The notes below the pieces were generated by a model that made no database searches, was not told where the DNA came from, and saw nothing but the letters and a program-made list of their open reading frames with translations. Below are positions 34,944 to 44,370 of a stretch of 62,910 bases of DNA, piece by piece. The DNA comes from Deltaproteobacteria bacterium (GTDB lineage Bacteria > Desulfobacterota > Desulfomonilia > UBA1062): NCBI GenBank assembly GCA_018436855.1, contig JAHDKO010000078.1, positions 1-62,910 on the forward strand, given 5' to 3'. A program made the position numbers and the translations under genes. The first letter of the stretch is position 1, and the number at the start of each line of letters is the position of its first letter.

Positions 34944-37046
34944 ATGGCCGGAAACACGACCAACCGGGAAGCACAGAAAGAGCTTCACGACCTGACCGAC
35001 CTGGTGAGCCGGTACCGGTCTGTAGTGGATCAGCTCTGCTCCCGCGCGCCGATCGTGTCCCATACCCCGGAATCCGTGGCGTGCATCGACCGGAGATATG
35101 TGTATACCTGGGTGAACGATGCGTTCCTTTCCCTTTACCGGAAGACCAGGGAGGAAGTGGTCGGGCACAACGTGGAGAAGGTTGTAGGGGAAAAGGCATT
35201 TCAGGAAAGGGAGAAATCCCGGATCGAACGCGCCCTGGGGGGCGGGGAGGGGGAGTATGAGGACCTGGTCGAGCACCCGGAAGCAGGGACGCGGCATGTC
35301 CTGGCCCGGTATTTTCCCCTTGTGGGAGAGGGCGGGTCCATAGAGGGGGTGGTTTTATCTGCATGGGACGTGAGTCTGATAAAGGACGCGGAAGAAAAGG
35401 CGCTCTGCGCCCGCAGCGATCTCGACGCCCTGATAGGTGAGCATGTGGAGAGAGTCTCGGACGTGGTCCTTGCGCTGGAACGTGAGGTGAAGATGCGCAC
35501 GGACACCGATGCCGAGCTTAAATCAAGCAGGGAAAAGCTCGCGAAGATCTTCCAGGCCATCCCGGACCCCGTCAGCATTTCCACCCTCGAAGAAGGGGTT
35601 TTCCTGGAGGCCAACGAGGCGTTTTTCCGTATGACCGGTTATTCCCGGGAAGAGGTGATCGGGAACACATCCTTGAACATCGGGATCTGGTACAATCCGT
35701 CCGACAGGGCCAGGGTTATGGATCTCATCAGAAACCAGGGCAGAGTCCGGAATCTGGAGGCGAAGTTCAGGAACAAAACCGGTGAGTCGCGGGTCGTGCT
35801 CGTCTCGGCCGAGCTCATGGATATTGACGGAAAGCCCTCGGTCCTGTTCGAGAGCCGGGACATCACCGAGCGGAAAACCCAGGAGAGCGAGCTGAGCCGA
35901 TCGCAAAAGATGGAGGCCATCGGCCGCCTTGCAGGCGGCATAACCCACGATTTCAACAACCTGCTGACCGCCATCGACGGATACTGCGAGCTGGCCCTGC
36001 TGAAGATCGGCAAGCCCGAGCAGGTGCGGTCCAACATCCTCAAGATCAAGGAGGTGAAAGAGACCGCATCATCCCTGATCCGCCAGCTCCTGGCGTTCAG
36101 CCGCAAACAGACGGTCAAGCCCCGCTCGCTTTATATGAACGGGGTGATCGAGAACATGCAGAGCCTGCTCAAGCAGTTCATCGGGGAAGACATCGAGCTC
36201 AAGACCCGGCTTGAGCAGGACATCGGAAACGTATATGCCGACCAGGGGCACGTGGAGCAGATCATCATGAACCTGGCCCTCAATGCCAGGGATGCCATGC
36301 ACAAGGGGGGCATCCTGACAATCAGCACCCAGCGTGTTCATCTGAAGGAAAGCGACGTGGCAAAGCATCCGGGCCTCAAGCCCGGCGATTACATCAAGCT
36401 CGAGGTGAGCGATACAGGGGTGGGCATGGATGAAGAGACCATGGCGCACGCCTTCGAGCCGTTTTTCACCACCAAGGAGACGAGCAAGGGGACAGGGCTC
36501 GGTCTGGCAACGGTCTATGGGATCGTCAGAAACAACGGTGGAAGCATTTCGCTCAGAAGCGAACCGGGCAAGGGCTCGACCTTCGAGGTCATTTTGCCCG
36601 TGAGCGAAGAGACCCCCGAGGCCGTTTCACGGAAGACGGGCAGGGCTCCAGTCAGAGGCGGGTCAGAGGTCGTTCTGGTGGTGGAAGACAACCCCTATGT
36701 GCTGGACCTTGTCACCGAGGTGCTCGGCTCCATCGGCTACACCCTGCTCAAGGCCCGGAGCGGAAAGGAGGCGATGGACATCTGCGCGTCCCATCCGGGC
36801 GACATCGATCTGGTGATCGCGGATGTCGTGCTCCCAGGCATGGACGGTCCCGCGATCGTGAAAAACCTCGTGCAGCGCTACCCCCGGATGAAGATCCTCT
36901 ACATCACCGGTTATCCGGGTGACGTGGTATCCCTCTACGGAATTCCCGACACGGAAAGACACCTGCTCCAGAAGCCGTTTTCCGCCTCCGCCCTGACGGA
37001 GAAGGTGCGGGAGGTGCTGGAGGAAGATTCCGGTCATGATGTATAA
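34944..37046 (+). CDS. PAS-PAS hybrid histidine kinase with receiver domain
   Basis: A 700-aa soluble sensor kinase. A first PAS domain covers about 40-150, a short coiled segment follows, and a second PAS covers about 205-315. The phospho-acceptor His is in GGITHDFNNLLTAI near residue 335. The HATPase domain has NLALNARDAM, DTGVGMDEE and GTGLGLATVYG. A C-terminal receiver has its Asp in LVIADVVLPGMDG and Lys in LLQKPFSA. No membrane helix is seen, so it should sense a cytoplasmic or redox cue. No separate output regulator is adjacent. A binding protein and porin follow about 280 bp downstream. Confidence 0.93.
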   Translation: MAGNTTNREAQKELHDLTDLVSRYRSVVDQLCSRAPIVSHTPESVACIDRRYVYTWVNDAFLSLYRKTREEVVGHNVEKVVGEKAFQEREKSRIERALGGGEGEYEDLVEHPEAGTRHVLARYFPLVGEGGSIEGVVLSAWDVSLIKDAEEKALCARSDLDALIGEHVERVSDVVLALEREVKMRTDTDAELKSSREKLAKIFQAIPDPVSISTLEEGVFLEANEAFFRMTGYSREEVIGNTSLNIGIWYNPSDRARVMDLIRNQGRVRNLEAKFRNKTGESRVVLVSAELMDIDGKPSVLFESRDITERKTQESELSRSQKMEAIGRLAGGITHDFNNLLTAIDGYCELALLKIGKPEQVRSNILKIKEVKETASSLIRQLLAFSRKQTVKPRSLYMNGVIENMQSLLKQFIGEDIELKTRLEQDIGNVYADQGHVEQIIMNLALNARDAMHKGGILTISTQRVHLKESDVAKHPGLKPGDYIKLEVSDTGVGMDEETMAHAFEPFFTTKETSKGTGLGLATVYGIVRNNGGSISLRSEPGKGSTFEVILPVSEETPEAVSRKTGRAPVRGGSEVVLVVEDNPYVLDLVTEVLGSIGYTLLKARSGKEAMDICASHPGDIDLVIADVVLPGMDGPAIVKNLVQRYPRMKILYITGYPGDVVSLYGIPDTERHLLQKPFSASALTEKVREVLEEDSGHDV

Positions 37047-37325
37047 TGGATGGTATGGTATAACGCCATTGATTCAATAGAGTTCGGTCCTTCAGCATCT
37101 ACACTGTCAGGAAAAGCCGATTGCACTGTACGAAAAAGATCATCTCCAGCCGGAAACTCTCGTGTACGCATGGTGAATCTTTTTCTTTAAACAAGCGAAA
37201 AAACCTGGTATTGAGTAGTTTTGCTTAAGATTCGCTGATGGATCCCCGATAGGAGATATGCCGTCAGGCAACAAGGTTTGGGATATCTTTTTCGTGGATG
37301 AAATGGAGAAAGGAGAGAAATTGTC

Positions 37326-37781
37326 ATGAAGTTGAGGAGCATACCCCTGATTGCACGTATCGTCCTCGCCGGCATCGTTCTTTCCGCTTTCGGTGGATTC
37401 ATCGTTCCAGCGGGGCACGCCGCGTCAGAGGTGATGGTGGTGGCGAACGACTCCGTGCCGGTGGAATCACTGAGCCGGGATGCCGTTCAGGAGATATTTC
37501 TGGGGAGAAAGACCAGATGGAGTGACGGGCAGAAGATAACGCTGGCGACCCTGAAAGAGGGCGAGGAGCATGGGGATTTTCTGCGGATGTATGTGGGCAA
37601 GACCCCGCATCAGTTCAAAAATTACTGGAAGAGCCAGGTCTTCACCGGGAGAGGAAAAGCCCCCGAGGCATTCACCTCACCCGACGAGCTCGCGGAATTC
37701 GTGACGAACACCCCCGGGGCAATAGGCTATCTTCCCCAGCGTGCATATCAGAACCAGTTGAAGAGTCTTATGATTGAGTAG
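37326..37781 (+). CDS. Small PstS-like periplasmic binding domain protein
   Basis: A 151-aa exported protein. The signal peptide runs to about residue 33 (ending GHAAS). The mature part resembles one lobe of phosphate-type periplasmic binding proteins: SLSRDAVQEIFLGRKTRW, then TPHQFKNYWKSQVFTG and NTPGAIGYLP. It is about half the size of PstS, so it may only bind or signal. GGAGAG precedes the ATG. The porin gene starts 11 bp after it, so the two form an operon. There is no ABC permease nearby. Confidence 0.85.
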   Translation: MKLRSIPLIARIVLAGIVLSAFGGFIVPAGHAASEVMVVANDSVPVESLSRDAVQEIFLGRKTRWSDGQKITLATLKEGEEHGDFLRMYVGKTPHQFKNYWKSQVFTGRGKAPEAFTSPDELAEFVTNTPGAIGYLPQRAYQNQLKSLMIE

Positions 37782-37792
37782 GAGGCTTAAAA

Positions 37793-39181
37793 ATGAAGAG
37801 TGCTGTGAAAATCATGTTTCTCTCAGCCTTGTTTGCCATGTGCTGTTTACCCGGGAATGCCCGTGCCTATGAGTATCAGGGGGTCGACATCAGGGGGTTC
37901 ATCTCCCAGGGATATCTGCAGAGCACCGACAACAACTTCTTTGCCGAGACAGAAGACGGCACCTCCCAGTTCAACGAGGCGGGCATCAACTTCTCGGCCG
38001 AGGTCTCGGACAGGCTGCGTCTGGGCGTCCAGTTTCTTTCCAGGGACTTGGGCACCATCGGAAACAACGAGGTGATTCTCGACTGGGCCATCGCGGACTA
38101 TCACTTCCGCGACTGGCTCGGCCTCACGGTCGGCAACATGAAGTTCGTACACGGTCTTTACAACGAGACCCGCGACCTGGATATGGTGCGCACCTTTATT
38201 CTCATGCCCCAGAGCGTATACATCGAGGCCTGGAGGGAGGCCATCTCCTCCATCCAGGGGGCCGGACTCTACGGCGACCTCGGGCTGAGCGATATGGGGT
38301 CGCTCTCCTATGACCTGCAGTATGGCACGGTGAACCTCGATTCCGACAAGGGGGCGGCCAGGCTGCTGGAGGACCAGTGGCCGTTCGAAGGCATGGGCCT
38401 GCTGGTTGATGTGGACAGTATCGACGTGGACTACACCTATGCCGGAAGCATCCGGTGGATCACCAACCTCGAGGGCCTGATCCTCGGCGGCTCCACCTGG
38501 GGCTATCAGTTCGAAGCGGACGCGACTACACTGCTGGACACCACCAATCCAACGGCGGCAGCCCTGCTGCAAAACAATCCGGGTTTTGTTGATCTCGTCG
38601 GCCCCCTGAACGCCTACGGTGCCCGCTTCATGCTCTCGCCCAGCGAGTTCGGAGTGGAGACGGTCAGCTACACCGCGTCCATGGAGTTCATGTGGAGGAA
38701 CCTGGTGTTTGCCGCGGAATACATGCGGACGACCTACAATATCGAGTTCAGGAACTCCCCGCTGTTCACTACCCTGGAGCCGGTATTGAGCGCAAATGGG
38801 GTGGCGGTCCAGGACGGCACTATCGAAGTGGACCAGTTCAGCTCGGTGGGTTACTATGCGAGCCTCGCCTACCGGTTCGCCCCCTGGTTCGAGCTGGGCA
38901 CCTACTACTCGGTCTACTACCCCAACGAGGACGACAAGGACGGCAAGGAGCGCGTAGCCAAGGGGCTCGACGACCAGGACCACCGGGGATGGCTCAAGGA
39001 CATCGCGCTGACCACGCGGTTTGACGTGAACGAGAACTGGATCGTCAAGCTCGAGGCCCACAAGATGGACGGTTCCGCAATCCTTCTGGGCGCCGACAAC
39101 CCGGCTCCCGAGGATCCGGCGGAAGACCGCTACGAAGAGGATTGGTACCTCTTTGCAGCCAAGATGACCTTCCACTTCTGA
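37793..39181 (+). CDS. Outer-membrane porin-like beta-barrel protein
   Basis: A 462-aa protein with a signal peptide (cleaved after NARA near residue 25). A beta-barrel of many alternating strands follows, for example SYTASMEFMWRNLVFAAEYM. It ends in Phe (KMTFHF), the usual outer-membrane targeting residue. FVHGLYNETRD and SVGYYASLAYRFA are strand-like. It most likely forms a diffusion pore for an anionic nutrient, judging from the PstS-like neighbour. GGAGG precedes the ATG. The barrel call is firm; the substrate is inference. Confidence 0.85.
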   Translation: MKSAVKIMFLSALFAMCCLPGNARAYEYQGVDIRGFISQGYLQSTDNNFFAETEDGTSQFNEAGINFSAEVSDRLRLGVQFLSRDLGTIGNNEVILDWAIADYHFRDWLGLTVGNMKFVHGLYNETRDLDMVRTFILMPQSVYIEAWREAISSIQGAGLYGDLGLSDMGSLSYDLQYGTVNLDSDKGAARLLEDQWPFEGMGLLVDVDSIDVDYTYAGSIRWITNLEGLILGGSTWGYQFEADATTLLDTTNPTAAALLQNNPGFVDLVGPLNAYGARFMLSPSEFGVETVSYTASMEFMWRNLVFAAEYMRTTYNIEFRNSPLFTTLEPVLSANGVAVQDGTIEVDQFSSVGYYASLAYRFAPWFELGTYYSVYYPNEDDKDGKERVAKGLDDQDHRGWLKDIALTTRFDVNENWIVKLEAHKMDGSAILLGADNPAPEDPAEDRYEEDWYLFAAKMTFHF

Positions 39182-39206
39182 CGCCGCATCTCGATCGATC
39201 CTTCCG

Positions 39207-39255
39207 ACATGTAAGGGCACGGTTCTTCGGAAAGAGGAACCGGGCCCTTACATGT
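39207..39255 (+). terminator. Long hairpin downstream of porin gene
   Basis: Arms of 22 nt at 39207-39228 and 39234-39255 pair with only two mismatches around the loop GGAAA. It begins 25 bp after the porin stop. No clean T-run follows, so it may work as a stabiliser or Rho-assisted terminator. Confidence 0.65.
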
Positions 39256-39335
39256 CGAGTTCATTCATTTACCAGCCCCGAATCAGACAGGTCTGCAGTC
39301 AATATGCATGGTCCGGTTTTTTCCAAGCGAGAAAC

Positions 39336-39360
39336 TGAAGTGTGAACCCGACCCTGAAAA
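39336..39360 (-). repeat. Degenerate REP-like repeat copy
   Basis: On the minus strand this reads TTTTCAGGGTCGGGTTCACACTTC, a diverged copy of the GGGGACGGGTTCACATTTC family found at 10414, 60952, 62625 and 62756. The surrounding 39256-39499 holds no gene. Confidence 0.5.
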
Positions 39361-39499
39361 CTTTGGGGTTCTGTGCCCTGTTTCTATTGAGCGGCAAAAT
39401 GAACATGCAACAGATATCCGTCTTGCAGACGTGGTGAATGGTTGTGAAGGGCCGGGTTTCCCTCCCGTGATCCGGCGGGAAGGAAACCCGGGAAACGGA

Positions 39500-40516
39500 C
39501 TATTCTACGGCCTTTGCAAGCTGGAGGATTTCAATGGGGAGCTCGATCTGGAGCTCTTTGAGCCGGCTGGTGTCCACCATGATGGTCAGGTCGTCCTGCC
39601 TGAGGATGGGCATGCTGCCGGGATTGGCCCCCTGCTGGAGGATCTGTGAGGCCTGCACGCCTGCGAGCGAACCGACGTGCGGGAACTCTGCGCCCACGTA
39701 GAGAATGGCTCCCGGAACCTTCATGTGGACAAGGCTGAAAGCCGGCAGCCTGTATTTGAGAGAGACGTCCGCAAGCTCGTGGCAGGGCTCGTAGTTCCGC
39801 ATGCCATAGTAGGAATCCAGGAGCACGGCAAAGGCCTGGGCGCCTTTTGCAATCAGGTCCTCAGCGGCAGGGGTGAACTTGTCGCTCTTGCTGATCTCCC
39901 TGGTGATGAAGGTGAATCCCTCAGACGGGCCTGCGGCCTTGGCCTGTTCCACCTGGGCCAGGGCGTTATCGTCGTCGGTATGGACGATGCCCACGGTCTT
40001 GAGGTCCGGGAATGCGAGCCGCGCGATCTTGAGGGCCGCCCCCATATCCATATACAGGGTGGATCCGGTGAACCCGGGGCCTGCGGCGGTCAGAGACGAG
40101 CAGCCGGCCGCCTCGGGGATGGCAACCGCGGTGAACACCAGCGGGATGCCGGCACCTATGATCCTGTCTTTCGCATACTTGGTGGCGGGCGTTCCGATGG
40201 TCAACACGAGGTCGGGGCGGGCGTCAGCGATCTTGGAGGCTGTGTTCTTGATCTCCAGGAGCACGCCGACCTTTTTCCACAGGCCCCCCTTCTCCACGTC
40301 GAAATCAATGATCCGTCGGTTGACCGTGAGGTTCCTTCCCTCCGCGATCCCGTTTTCGGCAAGGCCCTTGAGGAATCCCTCGTACGCCATGTCAAAGGGT
40401 TCGATGTTGGTGACCTGCAGCACCTCGATTTTGTAGGTCTTGTCCTGGGCGAAACAGGTCACTGCCATGAGAATGACTATGAGAACCGATAGTGTTCCGA
40501 TAAAGGTTTTATTCAT
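39500..40516 (-). CDS. ABC transporter substrate-binding protein (TrpX/YtlA-like family)
   Basis: A 338-aa periplasmic protein of the ABC_sub_bind family. The signal peptide ends in VTCFAQ. Family landmarks are VLTIGTPATKYAKD, IPLVFTAV, LYMDMGAALKIARLAFPDLK and a C-terminal PHVGSLAGVQASQILQQGANP. Members bind aromatic amino acids, purine-like compounds or unknown ligands. No permease or ATPase gene is adjacent, so it is an orphan here and may work in signalling or with a distant transporter. Confidence 0.88.
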   Translation of the reverse strand: MNKTFIGTLSVLIVILMAVTCFAQDKTYKIEVLQVTNIEPFDMAYEGFLKGLAENGIAEGRNLTVNRRIIDFDVEKGGLWKKVGVLLEIKNTASKIADARPDLVLTIGTPATKYAKDRIIGAGIPLVFTAVAIPEAAGCSSLTAAGPGFTGSTLYMDMGAALKIARLAFPDLKTVGIVHTDDDNALAQVEQAKAAGPSEGFTFITREISKSDKFTPAAEDLIAKGAQAFAVLLDSYYGMRNYEPCHELADVSLKYRLPAFSLVHMKVPGAILYVGAEFPHVGSLAGVQASQILQQGANPGSMPILRQDDLTIMVDTSRLKELQIELPIEILQLAKAVE

Positions 40517-40918
40517 GCATCCCTCCCCCTGTACCTTATCATATATTACACATTTCGGTTATCATCGGCAGGAAATAAAGGAAAGATGATATAAAAATAG
40601 ATTCATCAGGCAGTACTAACCAATATGTGCATATGGAATATGAAAAACCATGGAGAAATCGACCTGGAGTCAGAGGAAGGTACGTTCAGAGCGGGCATGG
40701 ACGCACGACAAAGGGGAGAGGATGAAAAAATGAAGGAACTCCCTGAAAAAATGATGCCGGGGAGATCCGGTCCATAAAGATTCGTGAGTGAAATGACGAA
40801 GGGATGGTGAAATGATATCCATCAGAACGACCATAAACGACTGCGGAGAAGGTTTCGATTACCGGTGCCGCTTGTTTGTACCCGTGGACAGCTGCATGAA
40901 CAACAGGAGAGGGGCAAT
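40517..40918. other. Divergent intergenic region, no gene seen
   Basis: About 400 bp between the ABC binding protein and the DUF6901 gene. The part from 40540 to 40660 is AT-rich and may contain promoters for either gene, but no boxes could be fixed. No repeat or RNA gene was recognised. Confidence 0.4.
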
Positions 40919-41635
40919 ATGAAGAGCATTCCCATCAGGTATTGTTTCACCTTTACTGACAGAAGCCAGGAAATAATCAACTTGAGGCTCAATTCGAAAA
41001 CGCTCGAGCTGGTCAATGATCCACCCGGGTATCTGCCTTCCTGGACCGTGCTGGGATTCCACCAGTGCCCCAACTGTCCTCTTTCCTATGAGACCGACCC
41101 TCACTGCCCGCTGGCAGTCCATCTGGTAAATACGGTAAACCGGTTTCAGGGCAAGATGTCGTTTCATGAGATTCACCTGAGTGTAGTCACCCCGGAGCGG
41201 ATCTTCTCACAGCTGACCACCCTGCAGAATGCGATCAGCTCGCTCATGGGGCTCATCAGCGCGACCTGCGGATGCCCGCTCACCGCTCCGCTCAGGCCCA
41301 TGGCCAGATTTCACCTGCCGCTTGCCACCGGGGAAGAGACCATTTACCGCGCCACGTCCATGTATCTGCTCGCCCAGTATTTCCTCAAAAAGAACGGTCA
41401 GTGCGCGGATCTCGAGCTCGCCGGACTCACCAAGATTTATCAGGACATCCACCTGGTGAACATCTCGTTCACCGAGCGTCTGAAGGATGCGACGCAGACC
41501 GAATCAACCCTCGATGCACTGATCATGCTGGACACCTTTGCCAAGGTCCTGCCCGTTCAGATCGAAGACTCCCTCGACTGCCTGAGCTATCTCTTCGACC
41601 TGAACTCCCCTGCCCGGGAACCTTCCCGTGACTGA
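40919..41635 (+). CDS. DUF6901 family protein
   Basis: A 238-aa cytoplasmic protein. The N-terminal IPIRYCFTFTDRS and the conserved FHQCPNCPLSYETDPHCPLA cysteines are typical of this family in Geobacter-like and related bacteria. SATCGCPLTAPLRPMARFHLP and YRATSMYLLAQYFLKK are also shared. The cysteines suggest metal or redox binding. No function is known to me. The ATG at 40919 follows AGGAGAGG; the 18 codons upstream are not needed. Confidence 0.78.
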   Translation: MKSIPIRYCFTFTDRSQEIINLRLNSKTLELVNDPPGYLPSWTVLGFHQCPNCPLSYETDPHCPLAVHLVNTVNRFQGKMSFHEIHLSVVTPERIFSQLTTLQNAISSLMGLISATCGCPLTAPLRPMARFHLPLATGEETIYRATSMYLLAQYFLKKNGQCADLELAGLTKIYQDIHLVNISFTERLKDATQTESTLDALIMLDTFAKVLPVQIEDSLDCLSYLFDLNSPAREPSRD

Positions 41636-41864
41636 GCGCCCGATCCTTGCAGAGATTCACGGATAACGCCCGGGTAGTGCACGCAGAGGCTTCTCAGGCG
41701 CCCTGTTCCCTTGAGAGACAGGCAACCTCGTCTGACCGTGCCTTTCTTATCCGGCCGTCAATCTATGACCGGCACTCATAAGGTTCTCTGAAGCCGTACC
41801 TTAAAAAACGTCATCCGGATATCCCCCGCAATAAAGCATTGCTTTCACTTCCATGAAAAATGTC

Positions 41865-41892
41865 TTGACAGAGCCGGGCTTATCGGTAAAAA
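41865..41892 (+). promoter_or_regulatory. Candidate promoter of GntR-glpD operon
   Basis: A consensus TTGACA at 41865-41870 is followed after 16 nt by TAAAAA at 41887-41892. It lies 42 bp before the regulator start, just upstream of the operator below. Confidence 0.5.
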
Positions 41893-41900
41893 TGGTTCAG

Positions 41901-41911
41901 TGGTCGGACCA
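41901..41911. promoter_or_regulatory. FadR/GntR-type operator TGGTCGGACCA
   Basis: TGGTC-G-GACCA is a perfect inverted repeat of the TNGTNNNACNA type bound by FadR-subfamily GntR regulators. It sits just after the -10 box and 22 bp before the GntR start. The following CCGGACCA may be an extra half-site. Autorepression by the adjacent gene product is the simplest reading. Confidence 0.6.
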
Positions 41912-41933
41912 CCGGACCAAATGGAGGGGACAT

Positions 41934-42659
41934 ATGTCGGCATTGATTCTCACCCGCCCGCTCATGCGGAACAGGCTTTCCGGAGAAATCGAGAACATCC
42001 TGCTGAAGAGCATCATCAGGGGCCAGCTTGCCGCGGGAGAAAAGCTCCCGACCGAGCGGGAGCTCGCCAGAGACCTTGAGGTCAACCGGTCCACGGTCAG
42101 AGAGGCGCTCGGTAAGCTCGAATCCCTCGACTTGGTGGAGATTCGTCATGGTGACGGTGTTTATGTCAAGAATTTTCAGGAGAGCGGGAGCCTCGAGCTC
42201 ATCCGGGCCATGGTCCGCCTGGACGAGCGTCAGCGGGACGACATTATCGTCGCCCTGCTCGAGTTCAGGTCGATAATCGGACCAGAGATGGCCTTTCACG
42301 CTGCCACGAACAGGACGGATGATCATATCGAAGCCCTGGAGGATGTCATCTGGAAGAACGGGAAGCTCTCGACCCTGGAAAAGGACATCCGGGTGCATCA
42401 CATCATTGCCTTGGCGAGTGCCAATGTTCTGTATCTCACCCTGCTGAACTTTTTCAACAAGTTCATGATCGAATACGGGCATCTCTATTTCAATGAACAG
42501 GAAAACGTGGAGCGCTCCATGCGTTTTCACGAGGAAATCTACCATGCAGTCAAAAAAGGAAACGCCGGTCTGGCCAGAAAGATCATGAAGGACGTTCTCA
42601 CCTATGCCCAGAAGGCGGTGGTCGATACGCTGCAGATTGGCAAGCATAGCAGGAGGTAA
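41934..42659 (+). CDS. FadR-subfamily GntR transcriptional regulator
   Basis: A 241-aa regulator. The winged helix-turn-helix covers about 15-80 (LPTERELARDLEVNRSTVREALGKLE is the recognition region). An all-helical FCD ligand domain follows, with candidate metal histidines in RVHHIIALAS and near the C-terminus (RFHEEIYHAV). GGAGGGG precedes the ATG at 41934. The next gene starts 5 bp after its stop. It probably senses a glycerol-phosphate or fatty-acid-related metabolite and controls its own operon (inference). Confidence 0.92.
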   Translation: MSALILTRPLMRNRLSGEIENILLKSIIRGQLAAGEKLPTERELARDLEVNRSTVREALGKLESLDLVEIRHGDGVYVKNFQESGSLELIRAMVRLDERQRDDIIVALLEFRSIIGPEMAFHAATNRTDDHIEALEDVIWKNGKLSTLEKDIRVHHIIALASANVLYLTLLNFFNKFMIEYGHLYFNEQENVERSMRFHEEIYHAVKKGNAGLARKIMKDVLTYAQKAVVDTLQIGKHSRR

Positions 42660-42664
42660 GAACG

Positions 42665-44347
42665 ATGCGGAGATTTATCGAGAATCACAGGGACCGGATC
42701 TATGACGTGGTGGTAATCGGGGGAGGCATCACCGGGGCCTCGGTCGCCTACGATGCCGCCAGCCGGGGGCTGAAGGTGGCGCTGCTCGAAAAAAACGACT
42801 TTTCCGGAGCCACGTCCGCGGCCACCTCAAAACTCATCCACGGGGGACTGCGGTATCTGGCGAACATGGAGTTTTCTCTGGTGAGAGAATCGCTGAAGGA
42901 ACGCAAGATCCTCGAGGACATAGCGCCCAACTTCGTCTATCCCTTCCCCATGCTCATGACTCACTACAAGTCGTCTCTCAAGAACAGCAAATGGTTCGTC
43001 AAGGCGGGGCTCACTCTGTACGACATCCTTTCCTACGACCGGGGCAGCACCTGGGACGAGAGCAAGAAGATCCCCCTGCACAAGACGGTCTCCACAAGGA
43101 AGGCGCTCCAAATGCAGCCCTGCCTCAAGGAGCAGGGACTCTCAGGTGCATCGGTCTTCTACGACTGCATGAGCATATTCCCGGAGCGGCTCACGCTCGC
43201 CTTCATCAAGTCGGCCATGGCCTTCGGGGCGGATGTGGCGAACTATGTCAAGGTCGACGGGTTCATCATCGACCGGTCCGGCAGGGTGGCCGGTGTCTCG
43301 GCGACGGATCTCCTGAACGACACCCGCTGCGAGGTGCGCGGGAACATCACCATCAACTGCGGAGGTCCCTGGGCAGACATCATCCTGGGCATGGCGAAGA
43401 AGGGCGAGGTGAACGAGATGCTCCGTCGCTCCGAGGGCATCCATATCATCACGGGCAAAAAGATCAACGAAGGGAGCGTGGTGGCGTCCATGACCCCCAA
43501 GGGGAGGCATTTCTTCCTGATTCCCTGGCGGGGGCACACGCTGATCGGGACCACGGACAAGGAATATGTCGGCAGCCCCGACGATTACCGGGTGACAAAG
43601 GGGAGCATCGTGGAGCTTATCGACGAGGTGAATTCCACCTTCGGCGCAGGCTTTGTGCGCTTCGAAGAGGTGCGCCACACCTACGGGGGCTTGAGGCCGC
43701 TGGTAGAAGAGCAGACCGAGGGGACCTATGAGTCGTCCCGGAAGTACGAGATCTACGACAATGCCTCCGACGGGCTCCACGGCCTGATCACCGTGGAGGG
43801 GGGCAAGTACACCACCAGCCGGAATCTTGCCCAGAAGGTCATGGACCTGGTGAGGGAAAAGACAGAGATGCCCATGGGCCAGGCCATCACCGACCGGCGC
43901 TATCTCCATGGGTGTGAAATCCGGGACATCAATGCATTCGTGGACTCCATCAAACGGAAATATTCCGGCTTCGGAGAAAGCACCCTGGAATATCTGGGCA
44001 GGCACTACGGCACCGAGTATCACAAGGTCCTGGAGCTCGCGGAAAAAGACCGCGAGTATGCCGAGGTGGTGAGTACAGACGGCGAGATCCTCGCCGAGGT
44101 GCTCTTCGCCGTGAGGCACGAGATGGCAAGGCGTCTGAGCGACATCGTCCTGAGGAGAACCGGCATCGCCACCCTGGGCAACCCCGGAGAGGAGATCATG
44201 GGTAAGGTCGCCGCCATTGCGGCCCGCGAGCTCGGCTGGAGCAGTGAGAAGACCGCGGAGGAATACCGGAGCACCATGGACCTGCTCAGGATTCCGGGCA
44301 GCGGGGAAACCCCCGGGGAATCAGACTCATCGGGCCTGTCCCGCTGA
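42665..44347 (+). CDS. glpD: FAD-dependent glycerol-3-phosphate dehydrogenase
   Basis: A 560-aa flavoprotein that oxidises glycerol-3-phosphate to dihydroxyacetone phosphate and passes electrons to quinone. The FAD motif is DVVVIGGGITGASVAYDAASRG. The GlpD-type ATSAATSKLIHGGLRYL follows. IPWRGHTLIGTTDKEY and VEGGKYTTSRNLA are family signatures. A C-terminal helical domain covers about 400-530. AGGAGG precedes the ATG. The product, DHAP, is upstream of the substrate expected for the next gene. Confidence 0.94.
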   Translation: MRRFIENHRDRIYDVVVIGGGITGASVAYDAASRGLKVALLEKNDFSGATSAATSKLIHGGLRYLANMEFSLVRESLKERKILEDIAPNFVYPFPMLMTHYKSSLKNSKWFVKAGLTLYDILSYDRGSTWDESKKIPLHKTVSTRKALQMQPCLKEQGLSGASVFYDCMSIFPERLTLAFIKSAMAFGADVANYVKVDGFIIDRSGRVAGVSATDLLNDTRCEVRGNITINCGGPWADIILGMAKKGEVNEMLRRSEGIHIITGKKINEGSVVASMTPKGRHFFLIPWRGHTLIGTTDKEYVGSPDDYRVTKGSIVELIDEVNSTFGAGFVRFEEVRHTYGGLRPLVEEQTEGTYESSRKYEIYDNASDGLHGLITVEGGKYTTSRNLAQKVMDLVREKTEMPMGQAITDRRYLHGCEIRDINAFVDSIKRKYSGFGESTLEYLGRHYGTEYHKVLELAEKDREYAEVVSTDGEILAEVLFAVRHEMARRLSDIVLRRTGIATLGNPGEEIMGKVAAIAARELGWSSEKTAEEYRSTMDLLRIPGSGETPGESDSSGLSR

Positions 44348-44370
44348 ATCATCTTTAAGAGGAGGAAGTC

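Noticed and set aside
37847-39220. 457-codon minus-strand open frame
   Set aside because: Antisense to the porin gene, which has a signal peptide, barrel pattern and terminal Phe. The minus product has none of these.
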